64,000 nucleotides of DNA from Chelydra serpentina (taxonomy: Eukaryota; Chordata; Testudines; Chelydridae): NCBI GenBank assembly GCA_037349315.1, contig JBAIAC010000030.1:13227501-13291500 (forward strand). The letters run 5' to 3'. Below the pieces are notes generated by a model. It saw nothing but the letters and a program-made list of their open reading frames with translations, was not told the DNA's origin and ran no database searches. The translations under genes and the position numbers were made by a program. Shown in pieces: positions 22,742-32,960 of the stretch (position 1 is its first letter; the number at the start of each line of letters is the position of its first letter).

Positions 22742-23576
22742 GCTATTCCAAAGCTGGGGGCATAGCGCACACACACTGATTGTGATTCTTTCACGGACAT
22801 CCATAGACATTGGAATAGAACCCTAAAACATGTTACCTGTAGCTCATGGCTCACCCTAGATTTGTTTATTTTGTCTTTGTTCCATTTTTTTTTTTTTTTT
22901 TTTTACTGTGGATAGATGTTACGAGTTATGGTAATTGTCAGGATCCCCTTTGCTGACTGGATAATGAAAGCTGACTCGACATTTGCTTTCGCTCAGGCTT
23001 CCTCCCCTGTTGTCTTATTATTCAGAAATAATTATAAATGGAATTTATTAGCTAATTCCCTTAATATCCTTTGGCTGTTCCTAGACTGGCTGATTGCATC
23101 TGTTCAGACATTCCAAGTGTTCCACTACTTGTTCTTTTTAAAATGGTTATTTTCCTAGGAACCTTCCAAATTATTCAGATTTCTTTTCTATGTTCTTCTT
23201 ACTGAAGACACTGTAAAAAGAAGTTCATTCGCTCAGAGAGGTTTGAGTCAGCACTAATTTAATCTTCGTCCTCATTAATGAACCTACTTTCTCAAGAGTA
23301 CAGGGGTCACTATTAAAAAGTCAAGGCCTGCCAACAGTATTTTCACAGCAGAATTTGAGATTAGCACAGTTCTTTCCTTTTATTAAGAGTAGGTTATATC
23401 TGTGGGAACTGTATGAAATTACTTTCACTGCCCTTTTTTCCCCTGAATAAATTTGTAAAAGCCTGTCTCAACCCGACTGACTCATGTTAATTTGTTTTGC
23501 TTTTTTGCTACCCTTATGTTTTCCCTGAAAATATTTACTGACTCAATCCTTCTCGGTAGTTCTTCTTTTCCATTAA
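22742..23576. other. No gene seen; poly-T run and possible conserved non-coding DNA
   Basis: A 20-base T run lies at 22885-22904. From 22915 to about 23300 the DNA is rich in ATTA/TTAATT words (homeodomain-type sites) and lacks repeat signatures. This is only suggestive of regulatory DNA. Confidence 0.35.
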
Positions 23577-23671
23577 GGGGCCAGATTTTCAAAGGGTCCT
23601 GAGCACCTTCAGCGCTCATTGATTTCAGCTAGAGTTATGGGTGTGCAGCACCTCTGAAAATCAGGCCCCAA
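23577..23671. repeat. Palindromic MITE-like repeat
   Basis: GGGGCCAGATTTTCAAAGGG on the left pairs with CTCTGAAAATCAGGCCCC on the right. The core has GAGCACCTTCAGCGCTCATTG and a mirrored GTGCAGCAC. Confidence 0.6.
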
Positions 23672-23991
23672 AGTTCCTTTACTGGGCCCATCACAGCCAT
23701 GTCTGTTTAGTTGTCTATTTCCAGAACAGATTTTCTTTTATCTCTGGATCTTTGGAGCAAGGTCCTGTGTGCCTTATTACAAGGGATTGGAATCTCACAC
23801 AATTAGATCCCACTTTTGTTGCTCCATTATATCATGAGCAAGTTATTCACTTTTATGCCACTGTTTACACAGCAGGAATAAATGTAAGTTGTTCCACCAC
23901 AAAGTACCAGATTTCTAGCATACATTGTGTTATTAGTGAGGCAATTACTATGATTTGTCCACTTGATACAGTTTCCAGGTATCCTGGAGAG

Positions 23992-24215
23992 GAAGGATGG
24001 CCCAGCGGTTAGGGCCCAAACCTAGGACTTGGGACAATTCCCTGCTCTGCCACAGACTTCCTGTGTGATCTTGGGCAAGTCACTTAGCCTCAATTGCCCA
24101 TCTAGTCAAATGAGGACAAATACTTCCTTACCTCACAGGTGGGGGGTGACAATAAATACATTAAAGACTATAAGGTGCTCATATACTATGGTGATGGGGA
24201 GGCCATATAAGTACG
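23992..24215 (+). mobile_element. MIR-type SINE
   Basis: GGCCCAGCGGTTAGGGC (tRNA-like head) is followed by CCCTGCTCTGCCACAGACTT, CCTGTGTGATCTTGGGCAAG and TCACTTAGCCTCAATTGCCC, in the order of the MIR consensus, ending with GGTGCTCATATACTATGGTG. It is a recognisable ancient amniote SINE in forward orientation. Confidence 0.85.
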
Positions 24216-24460
24216 TGAGACAAATGGGAAGATTATTCAAATTAAGGCCGTAATCCTGCAATAAACTCTGTGCACGTGGTCCCCTTCACCCACATGGAGC
24301 ACTAGGTTGGTCCAGGAGTCTGCCCCATAGAAAGGGGGAGATTTTAAACATCCATTTTTCTTATCCCCTCTATTTTTTTCCTTGTTCCTTTCCTGTTTCT
24401 TCATTTACTCTGGGGAAATGGAAACACTTCTCTGTGGATTCACTCTGCTCTGGCTCTGTC

Positions 24461-24762
24461 CAGTAGCATAGCCAGGGGGGAGCAGGGGGAGCGGCCGCTC
24501 CCCCTTGAGCAGAAATGGAGGAAGCGGCGCCTTTTTTTAGCAGCACTAAAAAAAGGCGCCGCTTCTTTTTAAGCGCCACTTCTTTCACTCACCCGGCGGC
24601 GCTCTGGGTCTTTGGCGGCATTTCGGCGGTGGGTACCACCGAAGACCCAGAGTGAGCCGCCGAAGTGCCGCCGAAGACCCGGAGCGCCGCCGGGTGAGTA
24701 CAGGGGGAGGCGCCTTTTTATAGCGCCGCTCCCCCTGCGCTCCGGACCTGGCTGCGCTACTG
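24461..24762 (+). mobile_element. hAT-type MITE, 302 bp, exact 8-bp target duplication (copy 1)
   Basis: It starts CAGTAGCATAGCCAGG and ends CCTGGCTGCGCTACTG, flanked by GCTCTGTC on both sides (24453-24460, 24763-24770). The interior is two nested inverted repeats: GCGGCGCCTTTTTTTAG against CTAAAAAAAGGCGCCGC, and CACCCGGCGGCGCTCTGGGT against CCGGAGCGCCGCCGGGTG. A second 302-bp copy lies inverted at 48321-48622. Confidence 0.95.
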
Positions 24763-25621
24763 GCTCTGTCATGTCCCTACTGCTGCTGGGTCTTTTTCAC
24801 TTCGGCGTATAACTGCAGTCTCACAACGAACAATACAAGTCTGATCAATAAAATGTGTTTTCCATATGGGTTGCAGTAATTGTGGAGCAAGGGTCAAAAC
24901 CTCATGCCGATGCCTAGTGTGAGTAGGGCACTAGGCAGACCTGTGGGAGGATAGGGAGAATCACATCCTCCCAAGCACCAGCTGCAGAGTGGTGGTAGCA
25001 GCCTTCTGCACACTACACACTCTTGCCAGGGGGTGCGGGACTGAAGGATCCGCATTGCAGCAGCAGCTCCTCTAGCCAGCTCCCGGCTTCCAGAATCCTG
25101 CCCTGGCTGTTTCCTCACTTGCCATTTTGGATACTGTGACACAGGAAGCCTGCGTGAACTAAGGCCCTGCATCCTATCAGGGATGAACAACCTACATATA
25201 GCCCCTCAGATCCTACCTCACCCCTTGTGGTGCTGCAAACCTCGCGCTGGCCCCTCCCTGGTTGTGAAGATGAGACAGGAGAGGGGTGGGTCCTAAATCT
25301 TCCTCTTTAGCCCCTTGGGTTGAGCAGGATATTGAAAACATGAAAGGATCCAGTATAAACTAAATCCAATGTAAACTATTTCTTTCCTCCACTGTGCAAA
25401 TGACAGCAACGTGGTAACCTACGTATCCCAGAAATAATGTTCCTGTACTGGACACATTGTAATATAAAATTGTTGACAATATTAATCCACGAATTCTATA
25501 GTTCTTTGATCCAAAAAGGCTTGAAAGTTTTGGACAATGTGTTCAACAGCCAAACACAGGAATGATATTAGCCTAATCATACTGAGAAAGCAAATTTCAG
25601 AATTGGCCACCCTCTCAAAGC

Positions 25622-25685
25622 GTGATTCAAAAGACACTGAAGTCAATGGAGAGATTCCCATTGACTTCAGTGTGCTCTGGATCAA
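25622..25685. repeat. Short palindrome, CACTGAAGTCAATGG type
   Basis: CACTGAAGTCAATGG at 25635-25649 is perfectly inverted as CCATTGACTTCAGTG at 25658-25672 with an 8-base loop. Outer arms GATTCAAAAGA and CTCTGGATC extend it. Related palindromes occur at 52640, 52905 and 58237. Confidence 0.75.
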
Positions 25686-25964
25686 GCTCTTGGTGATCAA
25701 TAAATACATCAATGAAAACATATTTTCCTTGACAGCTGTTAATGTTTCCTAAGGCTGGTCTAAAGGCATAAATGCCTTCTCATGATTCCTGCTGAATCTC
25801 CTCTACTTTTTAAAAACATCTGCCCTATAAAGTAATAATCAATTGCCCATATGTAAAGGTGACTATCAACTACAAATCCTCTCTTACATCTTTTACCCAT
25901 TGAATCTTGTCTTGGTTTATTACTACAGACATGAGCCAACTTCTGCTCTCAGTTAGGGCTGGTC

Positions 25965-26012
25965 TCATCCAGAGCCCACTGAAAGACCCCCATTGATTTC
26001 AGTGGGCTGCAG
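25965..26012. repeat. Short palindrome, same group as 25622
   Basis: AGCCCACTGAAAGACCCCCA is mirrored by TTGATTTCAGTGGGCTGC. Confidence 0.6.
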
Positions 26013-26127
26013 ATTAGATCTTTAGACTGGTATAAATCCAGAATAATCCCAGAAAAATCAGTGGAGCTCCATGAGATGAATACCAATCTAAGTGAGGGTA
26101 GAATCTGGCCCATTATTCCTGCCAATA

Positions 26128-26240
26128 CTTATTATGTATTATTCGTATTATAGTAGCACCTAGATACCCCAACCAGGATCAGGGCCCTATTTTGCTAGGT
26201 ACTGTACATAAATCTAGTGGAAGACAGTCCCTGTCCTGAA
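26128..26240 (-). mobile_element. L3/CR1-type LINE 3' tail
   Basis: TATTATAGTAGCACCTAGAT, then CAGGATCAGGGCCCTATTTT and GCTAGGTACTGTACATAAAT, are the reverse complement of the L3-type tail seen on the + strand at 5970-6085. Confidence 0.6.
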
Positions 26241-27742
26241 TAATTTATAATATAATTTAAGACAAGGTAGATAAAGAGTATACAGTACACTCCTCTTGGT
26301 CCATATGGCCTGAGGGACATCTGAAAGTTTCAGGTAACCTGACATTCAGATAAACAGAAATGCTATTAACTAACATAGGGCTACACGGGGGACACACCAT
26401 GGATTTGAATAACTAGGATTTTCAGATTAAGCACATTTGGAAAAAACTCAAATGATACTGTATTGTATGTGTTTAATACTTTGACCGTTATGCTAAGTTG
26501 AATTTCGAAAGGAACAGCATATGCTCCATCTGCGAATACTGAATAATCACAACAAGCTAATTGCAGGCTGTATCTATAAAGGAAGAAACCAATCAAAACA
26601 ATTTTTGAATTTCAAAATTATTGACAAGTAAATTCTTAAGTTTCATAAACTACCTGTGAATAGTTCCATGGGTCCCACCGTCTGCGAACCTAGCTAATGG
26701 GACAATTAAAAACAAACACACCAAAGTTAATTTGCAAACTGTTCCACGAAAGGCCCAAGGTAAGACGATATGAAGATGTACACGTCCTGGAGGGGTTGCT
26801 CATTAGAGGAGCCACAACAGCTGGCCCTGTTTTGTTTTTGACTGTATATCAGGCCAGATGGACAGATACTGCCTTTTGTCAGGTTGATGGGAAAAATGTG
26901 AAGACGCACTTTTATGTTCTTGTTTCCAAGGGCAGCAGATGCAACAAAAGGCAAAGTAGGAAGCAGATTGATTAAACCTATGCATCACTTTTAAGTATGC
27001 CTTCTGAATCATTGAAAGTAAACAAAGAGAGAGTGATAAAATTGAGCAATACATTGTTCTAATTTCCCCTTAACTGCTAAGAATCAACTGTTTCATCTTT
27101 TGATTTTGGCAAGGTTTGTGAGCCCTGAAAAAGAACAGTAAGATCAAAAGCCTTAGGGATTTGGAAGGCTTTTAAATCAAAGAACAATGAAGTAGGTAGA
27201 TTTCTTAGGTGAGTTTTTAGGCCCAAGCATAACCACAAAAATTAGATCCAGATTTTGAACCCTCTCGGAGTTTAGGTAAGTTTAGATATTAGATGTGGTT
27301 TGGATCCATCTCTATTTATATCTCCATAATTGACAACTGAAAGTAACTTCTCCCATCTAAAAAGTATTTTTATCTCAGAATATGTGAATCATCTGTATTA
27401 TTTTGCCACTACCAAAAAGAAAAAAAATACCTAAACTAAAAATGCTATCAAGCGATATGATTTTTGTAAAGCATTCCTTGTCAGAATAAGTTTCTGCCTA
27501 ACCTTTATTAAGTGTATTTTCCATACATTTAGAAGCACATTGCACCCTAAAATAAAATGTTCAGCAACTTTTTATGTCATTGTTGTGTATGTCTCATAGT
27601 TCAGAAAATCATGCATCCGCTTTTAACTATTCACCATATCTTTCCTGTCAAGTAATTCTTACTACTCTCTGACTTCTCTTTCTAAAGCACTTACCGGGAG
27701 ACAGACATTTTAGTTCTCTAAGACATGCAAGCATTTATCTAT

Positions 27743-28036
27743 GGGCTGGTCTACACTAAAGCTGAAAGTTGACCTAATTTACGCTACTTCAGTTACGTAA
27801 GTTATGGAACTGAAGTTGATGTAACTTGGGTGACTTACAGCAGCGTCTGTACTGCATTGTGTCAACGGGAGACGCTCTCCCACCAACTTCCCTTACGCTT
27901 CTCGGGGAGTTGGAGTACAGAAGTCGACGGAAGAGCACTCTGCCATCAACTTAGCAGGTTTTCACCAGACCCACTAAATCAACACCGCTGTATCGATCGC
28001 AGCACTGCCGATTTAGCCATAAGTATAGACATGCCC
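27743..28036. mobile_element. Harbinger-like MITE, 294 bp
   Basis: GGGCTGGTCTACACT on the left is inverted as AGTATAGACATGCCC on the right, with TAT on both sides (27740-27742, 28037-28039). The interior carries GTTGACCTAATTTACGCTAC and AGTCGACGGAAGAGC blocks similar to those in the 51545-51838 element. It has no coding capacity. Confidence 0.85.
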
Positions 28037-28289
28037 TATGTATCTACTACTCAGATTCTCCAATACAGTTTGTTGTGTGCATAGCAACTCCCAAGTCACA
28101 CAGCATATGAATGCTTTTCCCCTCACCACACCTCTCTGGCCCCTTCACAGCTCAACCGCTACTGCTACCTGCCATGCTCTCCACACCCTGCACACCTTGG
28201 ACCAGCCTCCTTACAGATTCAGCTGCTGCTGCAGCTATAGAATAGGTGCATAATGACAGGAGTAGGACCTGCAGCTAGCCTGTTTGCCT

Positions 28290-28460
28290 GCTAACTTTAC
28301 CCCCAGGCAGTCTGATAGCACAGCTGGGTCCACAGTGAGCCGCCTGATTGGCCAAACTCCCCGATTGGCTGAAGGTATCAGCAGACCTGCTCTTAAGACC
28401 AGCAGCAGAGCATTTGCTTCCAGCTGTGTTCCCAAATGCTCCTTCCAGCCTTGCTTTGGG
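28290..28460 (+). mobile_element. LTR fragment, promoter section
   Basis: GATTGGCCAAACTCCCCGAT and GGCTGAAGGTATCAGCAGAC then CTGCTCTTAAG repeat, in forward orientation, the promoter part of the LTR at 19630-19995. Neither terminus is clear here. Confidence 0.5.
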
Positions 28461-28492
28461 GGTTACCCAGACCAGTAAAGGGTCATTATAGA

Positions 28493-28662
28493 CTTTTAAG
28501 TGATAAGGGATCATCATGATCTTCTAGTCTAACCTCCTGCACATTGCAGGCCACAGAATCTCACCCACCCACTCCTGTAGTAGGCCCATACCCTCTGGCT
28601 GAGTGACTGAAGGCTTCAAATAATGATGCAAGGATTTCAAATGACAGAGAATACACCACTTA
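28493..28662 (-). mobile_element. CR1-like LINE fragment
   Basis: GATCATCATGATCTTCTAGT followed by CTAACCTCCTGCACATTGCA and, near 28640, CAGAGAATACACCACTTA match a turtle CR1-like repeat in reverse orientation. The 7SL-like sequence begins exactly where this one stops. Confidence 0.45.
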
Positions 28663-28861
28663 GGCCCAGTACGGTGGCGCGTGCCTGTAATCCCAGCCGC
28701 TTGGGAGGCTGCGGTTGGCGGATCGCTCAGGAGTTCTAGCCTGCTGTGCACTATGTCAATCAGGTGTCCGGTGCTACTGACAGCTTGGCCAGCGGGTAGT
28801 TGGAGGACTGGCTAGACCAACACGTCTGACGTGTTGTGATCAGTGCTCTCTCTGGGAGGGC
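28663..28861 (+). pseudogene. 7SL (SRP) RNA-derived sequence
   Basis: GTACGGTGGCGCGTGCCTGT, AATCCCAGCCGCTTGGGAGG, CTGCGGTTGGCGGATCGCTC, AGGAGTTCT, GTGCACTATGTCAATCAGGT and GTCCGGTGCTA follow the Alu domain of vertebrate 7SL RNA in order for about 120 bases with few gaps. The middle (SRP S domain) is mostly lost or scrambled, and a short 3' part (TGTGATCAGTG) may correspond to the TGATCAGTAGTGG region. It is too diverged to be a working SRP RNA. A retro-copied 7SL pseudogene is the simplest reading; a 7SL-derived SINE is the alternative. Confidence 0.8.
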
Positions 28862-28871
28862 TAATAGACCG

Positions 28872-30035
28872 ATCGATAACAGTGACACCATTTATCCTGT
28901 TTATCTCTATGTCCTCAACTAATTTCTCTCTCAACATTTGTTCTAAGATCTTGTATACAATTGAGGTCAAACTAATGGGCCCATAGTCTCCTGGATCACT
29001 TTTTCCCCCTTTAAATATAGGTAATATGTCACAGCTGGGTCAATGCAGCGAGATCTAGAAATCAGAGCTGAGTCCTCAGTAATGAGACAGGAGTCAAGAG
29101 TGAGTTGGGTCAGGATACCTGGAGGTCAGAAGCAGGACACAAACTGGAGACTGAAATCACAAGTCAGGAACAAGAGTTGGAGTGGGTCAGGATACAAGGT
29201 GTCAGAGGTAGGAGATAAATTGGAGGTCGGGATCCACAAGTCAGATGCCAGGAAATCAAGCCAGGGGAGCGGGAGTAGGTAGCACCAGGCACACAGTCCA
29301 GAGCACTGTGGAGCCCAGTTCACATAGCCTCCTGTTCTTGCTGCTGGCTTAAGTAGGGCCAGCAGGACAATCAGCTGCTCTGGGACTCTGCCAACTGGAC
29401 CTCTGGGTGGAGCTTCACATGGGGGCTGGGCTTCATGGGTCCTAGGAAAGCTCTTGCCATAAGGCTGCCAGGTGGAAGGTTGGTACATGGCTGCTTGCAT
29501 GAACCTTGTGGTCCAGGTTTGAGACCCATGAGTCATGACACTATATTTGCAATTCTCTAGCCATAGGGTACAACCCCCCCCCCCCAGTTTAAAGTTAAAA
29601 ATCCTTACTATTGGGCTTGCAATTCCATGTGCCAGTTCCTTTAACATCATTGGGTGGAGATAATCCAATCCCCAGTTTGGTCCCATTAAGCTGTTTGAGT
29701 TTGGCTTCCACCTTGGATGTGGTAATTTCTACTTCCATGTCCTTGTTCCCATTAGCCACCTTGCCACTGCTCCCAAGCTCCTCATTACCCTTATTAAAAA
29801 CTGAGGCAAAGTATTTGTTTAGGTGTTGGGTCATACCTAGATTATCTTTATTCTCCACCCTATTCTCAGTGCTTAGCGGTCCCACTTCTTTCCTTGCTTT
29901 CTCTTTATTTATCTGGCTAAAGAATCTTTTACCATTGGCTTTAATTTCCTTTGCAAGGTCCAACTCTGCTTGGCGTTTTGACAGTCCTGACCTCCAAGAG
30001 GTAGCTTTCCTTGCTGATCCATTCCTGTCACCATC
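28872..30035 (-). pseudogene. CR1 LINE ORF2 fragment (copy A), split by an LTR
   Basis: On the minus strand, from high to low coordinates, the translation gives a region upstream of the reverse transcriptase (GKRFFSQINKEKARKEVGPL, then MTQHLNKYFASVFNKGNEEL, 29595-29963). After a degraded stretch it gives DPGDYGPISLTSIVYKILEQ and MLREKLVEDIEINRIN (28872-29026), the start of the reverse transcriptase. The LTR at 29027-29540 lies between the words for ANI and LPIFKGG, so the CR1 frame resumes across it. No catalytic block is left below 28872, and frameshifts and stops are present. Copy A is distinct from copy B (30951-32650), which covers the same reverse transcriptase start again. Confidence 0.85.
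29027..29540. mobile_element. Solo LTR inserted in CR1 copy A
   Basis: It begins TGTCACAGCTGGGTCAATGC and ends GACCCATGAGTCATGACA, with the same ends as the LTR at 19630-19995. The interior has repeated GGTCAGGATAC and GGTCAGAAG words. The two flanks join into an uninterrupted CR1 reading frame. A target duplication is not clear (TAATA/CTATA). Confidence 0.75.
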
Positions 30036-30945
30036 TGCTCTTTAATCTTCACACATCTTAATGCTGTGCTGCTCTGGCTCAGATCCCTGACACCAGGAGC
30101 CAGCCCACAACTATAAGATTTCACCCTACCTTCCACCAGCCTAGTTACTCCTGGCAGTGTGACACCAACCGCTCTTCCCATTCAGAGTCTCCCCAAATCC
30201 ATCCTCCCAGAGTTCTTAACTACCAGACACTTGGAACTTTCCCCTCTGGTTTGTCACCCCCTAAGGCATGAAATGCACCCCCCAAGCAATCAGTTTACTT
30301 TGGCACCCATACTCCACACCATTTGCACACTAGAGACCTGCTTGGGGTTAAAAATAAACCAAATGTATTAAATAGAAAAACCAGAGATTCAAAATGAGAC
30401 CACAAAGGAAAGCAAACATATACACGTGAGAGAGAAAATAAACAGATGCAACCTCTGGCTTTATACTTCCTCATTAGATAACATCTCTTTTCTAGTACAA
30501 GCTACCTGTCGCCTTTTAACAGTTTCCCAGTGGTGACCCCTCGCCATAAGAGGGATCCAGCCCTCCCCCCTTCGAGACTCTCCCTCAGTTGTGGATGCCA
30601 AACCTCAGATGCAATCCTGCTTTTAAAAGGCTTTTTTCCCCAATTTCCCCCTCTTTCTCCTGGTATGGTGACTCATGGTTATTCGAAGTGGAAAAATTCC
30701 CTCCAGTGGTAGCCGGAATCTCTCGATGTTTTCCCATTAATTTCAATGGCCCATCATTTGTCTTTTCCTGGATTTTACAATGCTAGGTCCTTGGAGTTAG
30801 CCTAGTCTGGCTGAGGAGGCAGCTCCTCCCTGCTTGACCAACCCACCAGCCAGGTATGAGGTGGAGGTAAAGACCTGTGAAACCAGTTTGCTAAATACAT
30901 AAATTCATAACCATAACCTGTATCCATAAGATAAACATAAGACTT
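30036..30945 (-). mobile_element. Probable LTR-type repeat between CR1 copies
   Basis: The stretch is repeat-like and non-coding, with reverse poly-A-like patches (AAATAAACC near 30352, AATAAACAG near 30438) and CCTCCCTGCTTGACCAACC-type blocks. It separates the 5' edge of CR1 copy A from the 3' end of copy B. Termini were not resolved. Confidence 0.35.
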
Positions 30946-30950
30946 TACAT

Positions 30951-32650
30951 AAACATAATAATGACCATACTGGGTCAGACCAAAGGTCCATTTAGCCCAG
31001 TATCCTGTCTTCCAACAGTGGACAATGCCAGGTACCCCAGAGGGAATGAACAGAACAGGTAATCATCAAGAGATTCATTCTCTGTGGCCCATTCCCAACT
31101 TCTGACAAACAGAGGCTAGAGACACCATCCTTGCCCATCATGGCTAATAGCCATTGATGGACCTATCCTCCATGAACTTATCTAGTTCTTTTTTGAACCC
31201 TGTTATAGTCTTGGCCTTCACAGCATCCTCTGGCAAGGAGTTCCATAGGTTGACTGTGCGTTGTGTGCAAAAAAAATTCCTTTTGTTTGTTTTAAACCTG
31301 TTGCTTATTAATTTCGTTTCATGACCCCTAGTTCTTGTGTTATGAGAAGGAGTAAATAACACTTCCTTATTTACTTTCTCCACACCAGTTATTTTATAGA
31401 CCTCTATTATATCCTCCCCGCCCCCCCGCAAACTGTCTCTTTTTCGAGCTGAAAAGTCCCAGTTTTATTAATCTCTCCTTATACGGAAGCCATTCCATAT
31501 CTTTAATAATTTTTGTTGCCCTTTTCTGAACCTTTTCCAATTCCAATACATCTTTTTTGAGATGGGGCGACAACATCTGCATGCAGTATTCATGGATTTA
31601 TATAGAGGCAATATGATATTTTCTGTCTTATCTATCCTTTTCCTAATGATTCCCAATATTCTGTTTACTTTTTTGACTGCCTCTGCACTTGAGTGGATGT
31701 TTTCAGAGAACTACCCACAATGATTCCAAGATCTCTTTCTTGAGTGGTAACAGCTAATTTAGACCCCATCATTTTGTATGTATAGTTGGGATTATGTTTT
31801 TCAATGTGCTTTATTTTCCATTTATCAACATTGAATTTCATCTGCTATCTTGTTACCCAGTCACCCAGTTTTGTGATGTCCTTTTGTAGCTCTTCACAGG
31901 CTGCTTTGGATTTAACTATCTTGAGTAGTTTTGTATCATCTGCAAATTTTGCCACCTCACTGTTTATCCCTTTTTCCAGATCATTTATGAATATGTTGAA
32001 TAGTACAGACCCCTGGGGGACACCACTATTTGGTATCTGAAAAATTACCATTTATTCCTAATCTTTGTTTCCTATCTTTTAACCAGTTACCTATCAATGA
32101 GAGAACATTCCCTTTTATCCCATGACAGCTTAATTTGCTTAAGAGCCTTTGGTGAGGGACTTTGTCAAAAGCTTTCTGAAAATTCACATGTCCACATGCT
32201 TGTTGATCCCCTTAAAGAATTCCAGTTGATTGCTGAGGCATGATTTCCCTTTACAAAAGCCATGTTGACTCTTCCCCAACAAATTACATTCTTTTATGTG
32301 CCGAACAATTTTGTTCTTTACTAAAGTTTCAATGAGTTTGCCCGGTACTGAAGTCAAGCTTACCAACCTGTAACTGCTGGGATCGCCTCTGGAGCCCTTT
32401 TTAAAAAATTGGTGTCACATCTGCTTTTGTACCAAATGACTGGAGGCTAGCTAATTTAAATGATAGGTTACAGACAACAGTTAGTAGTTCTGCAATTTCA
32501 CATTTGAGTTCCTTCAGAACTCTTGGGTGAATACCATCTGGTCCTGGTGACTTATTATTGTTTAGTTTATCAATTTGTTCCAAAACCTCCTCTAATGACA
32601 TATCAATAATTATTAAGTTTAGAACACTATAAGCTTTCATAAGAGATCTT
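30951..32650 (-). pseudogene. CR1 LINE (copy B): reverse transcriptase to 3' end
   Basis: On the minus strand the translation runs in CR1 order: LNNNKSPGPDGIHPRVLKEL near 32550, SLTSVPGKLIETLVKNKIVR (32300s), SQHGFCKGKSCLSNQLEFF, then NSGVPQGSVLFNIFINDLEK and FADDTKLLKIVKSKA (31845-32051). FADD is the catalytic block. It continues with the thumb region LELEKVQKRATKIIKDMEWL and ends [36 protein letters not shown]. The 3' untranslated part (30951-31140) has the conserved CR1 end. Several frameshifts break it. Near 32190 the block that normally holds the first catalytic aspartate is damaged: the frame jumps from HVDM to a FQKAFDK-like word. It is 5' truncated and inactive. Confidence 0.92.
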
Positions 32651-32960
32651 ACTTGACATTTTCATATACAACAACATTTTATACAACCAGTTGATTCAAC
32701 TGCTTATTCGTTGGGGTCAGACACACACACACACACCCCGTTCTCCTTTTGGTGTCCTGGACCCTGACTGTCACATACCTGGCTTGTGCCATTCCAGGTA
32801 ATCTGGTTCTGACCCTTGGCTGTGATTCCCGATCTCTGACTTCATCTCTGACCCTTTGCTCTGATTCCTGACTGCTAATACATGCTCTAACCACTAGGCC
32901 TGACTCCTGGTCCAACCACGAGGCATGGCTACCTACATCCCAGTCCCTAACACATGCATT
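32651..32960. mobile_element. Probable LTR-type fragment with (AC)n
   Basis: An (AC)n run lies at 32720-32736. The following TCTGACCCTTGGCTGTGATT, CTGATTCCTGACTGC and AACCACTAGGCCTGACTCCT blocks are familiar from turtle LTRs. Ends are not visible. An open minus frame here is an Arg/Gln-rich artefact. Confidence 0.35.

Larger units (their letters stand above)
24771..27739. other. No gene seen; palindromic and LINE-tail relics
   Basis: Apart from the repeats listed separately (25622-25685, 25965-26012, 26128-26240), no family or coding region was recognised. Short frames on both strands (for example 25482-25752, which span a palindrome) are shadows of each other. Confidence 0.5.

Noticed and set aside
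23641..24012. 123-codon + frame
   Set aside because: It spans a palindromic repeat end and enters the MIR element; not a plausible protein.
29126..29686. 186-codon minus frame
   Set aside because: It joins CR1 coding to LTR sequence out of the proper frame, so it is not one protein.
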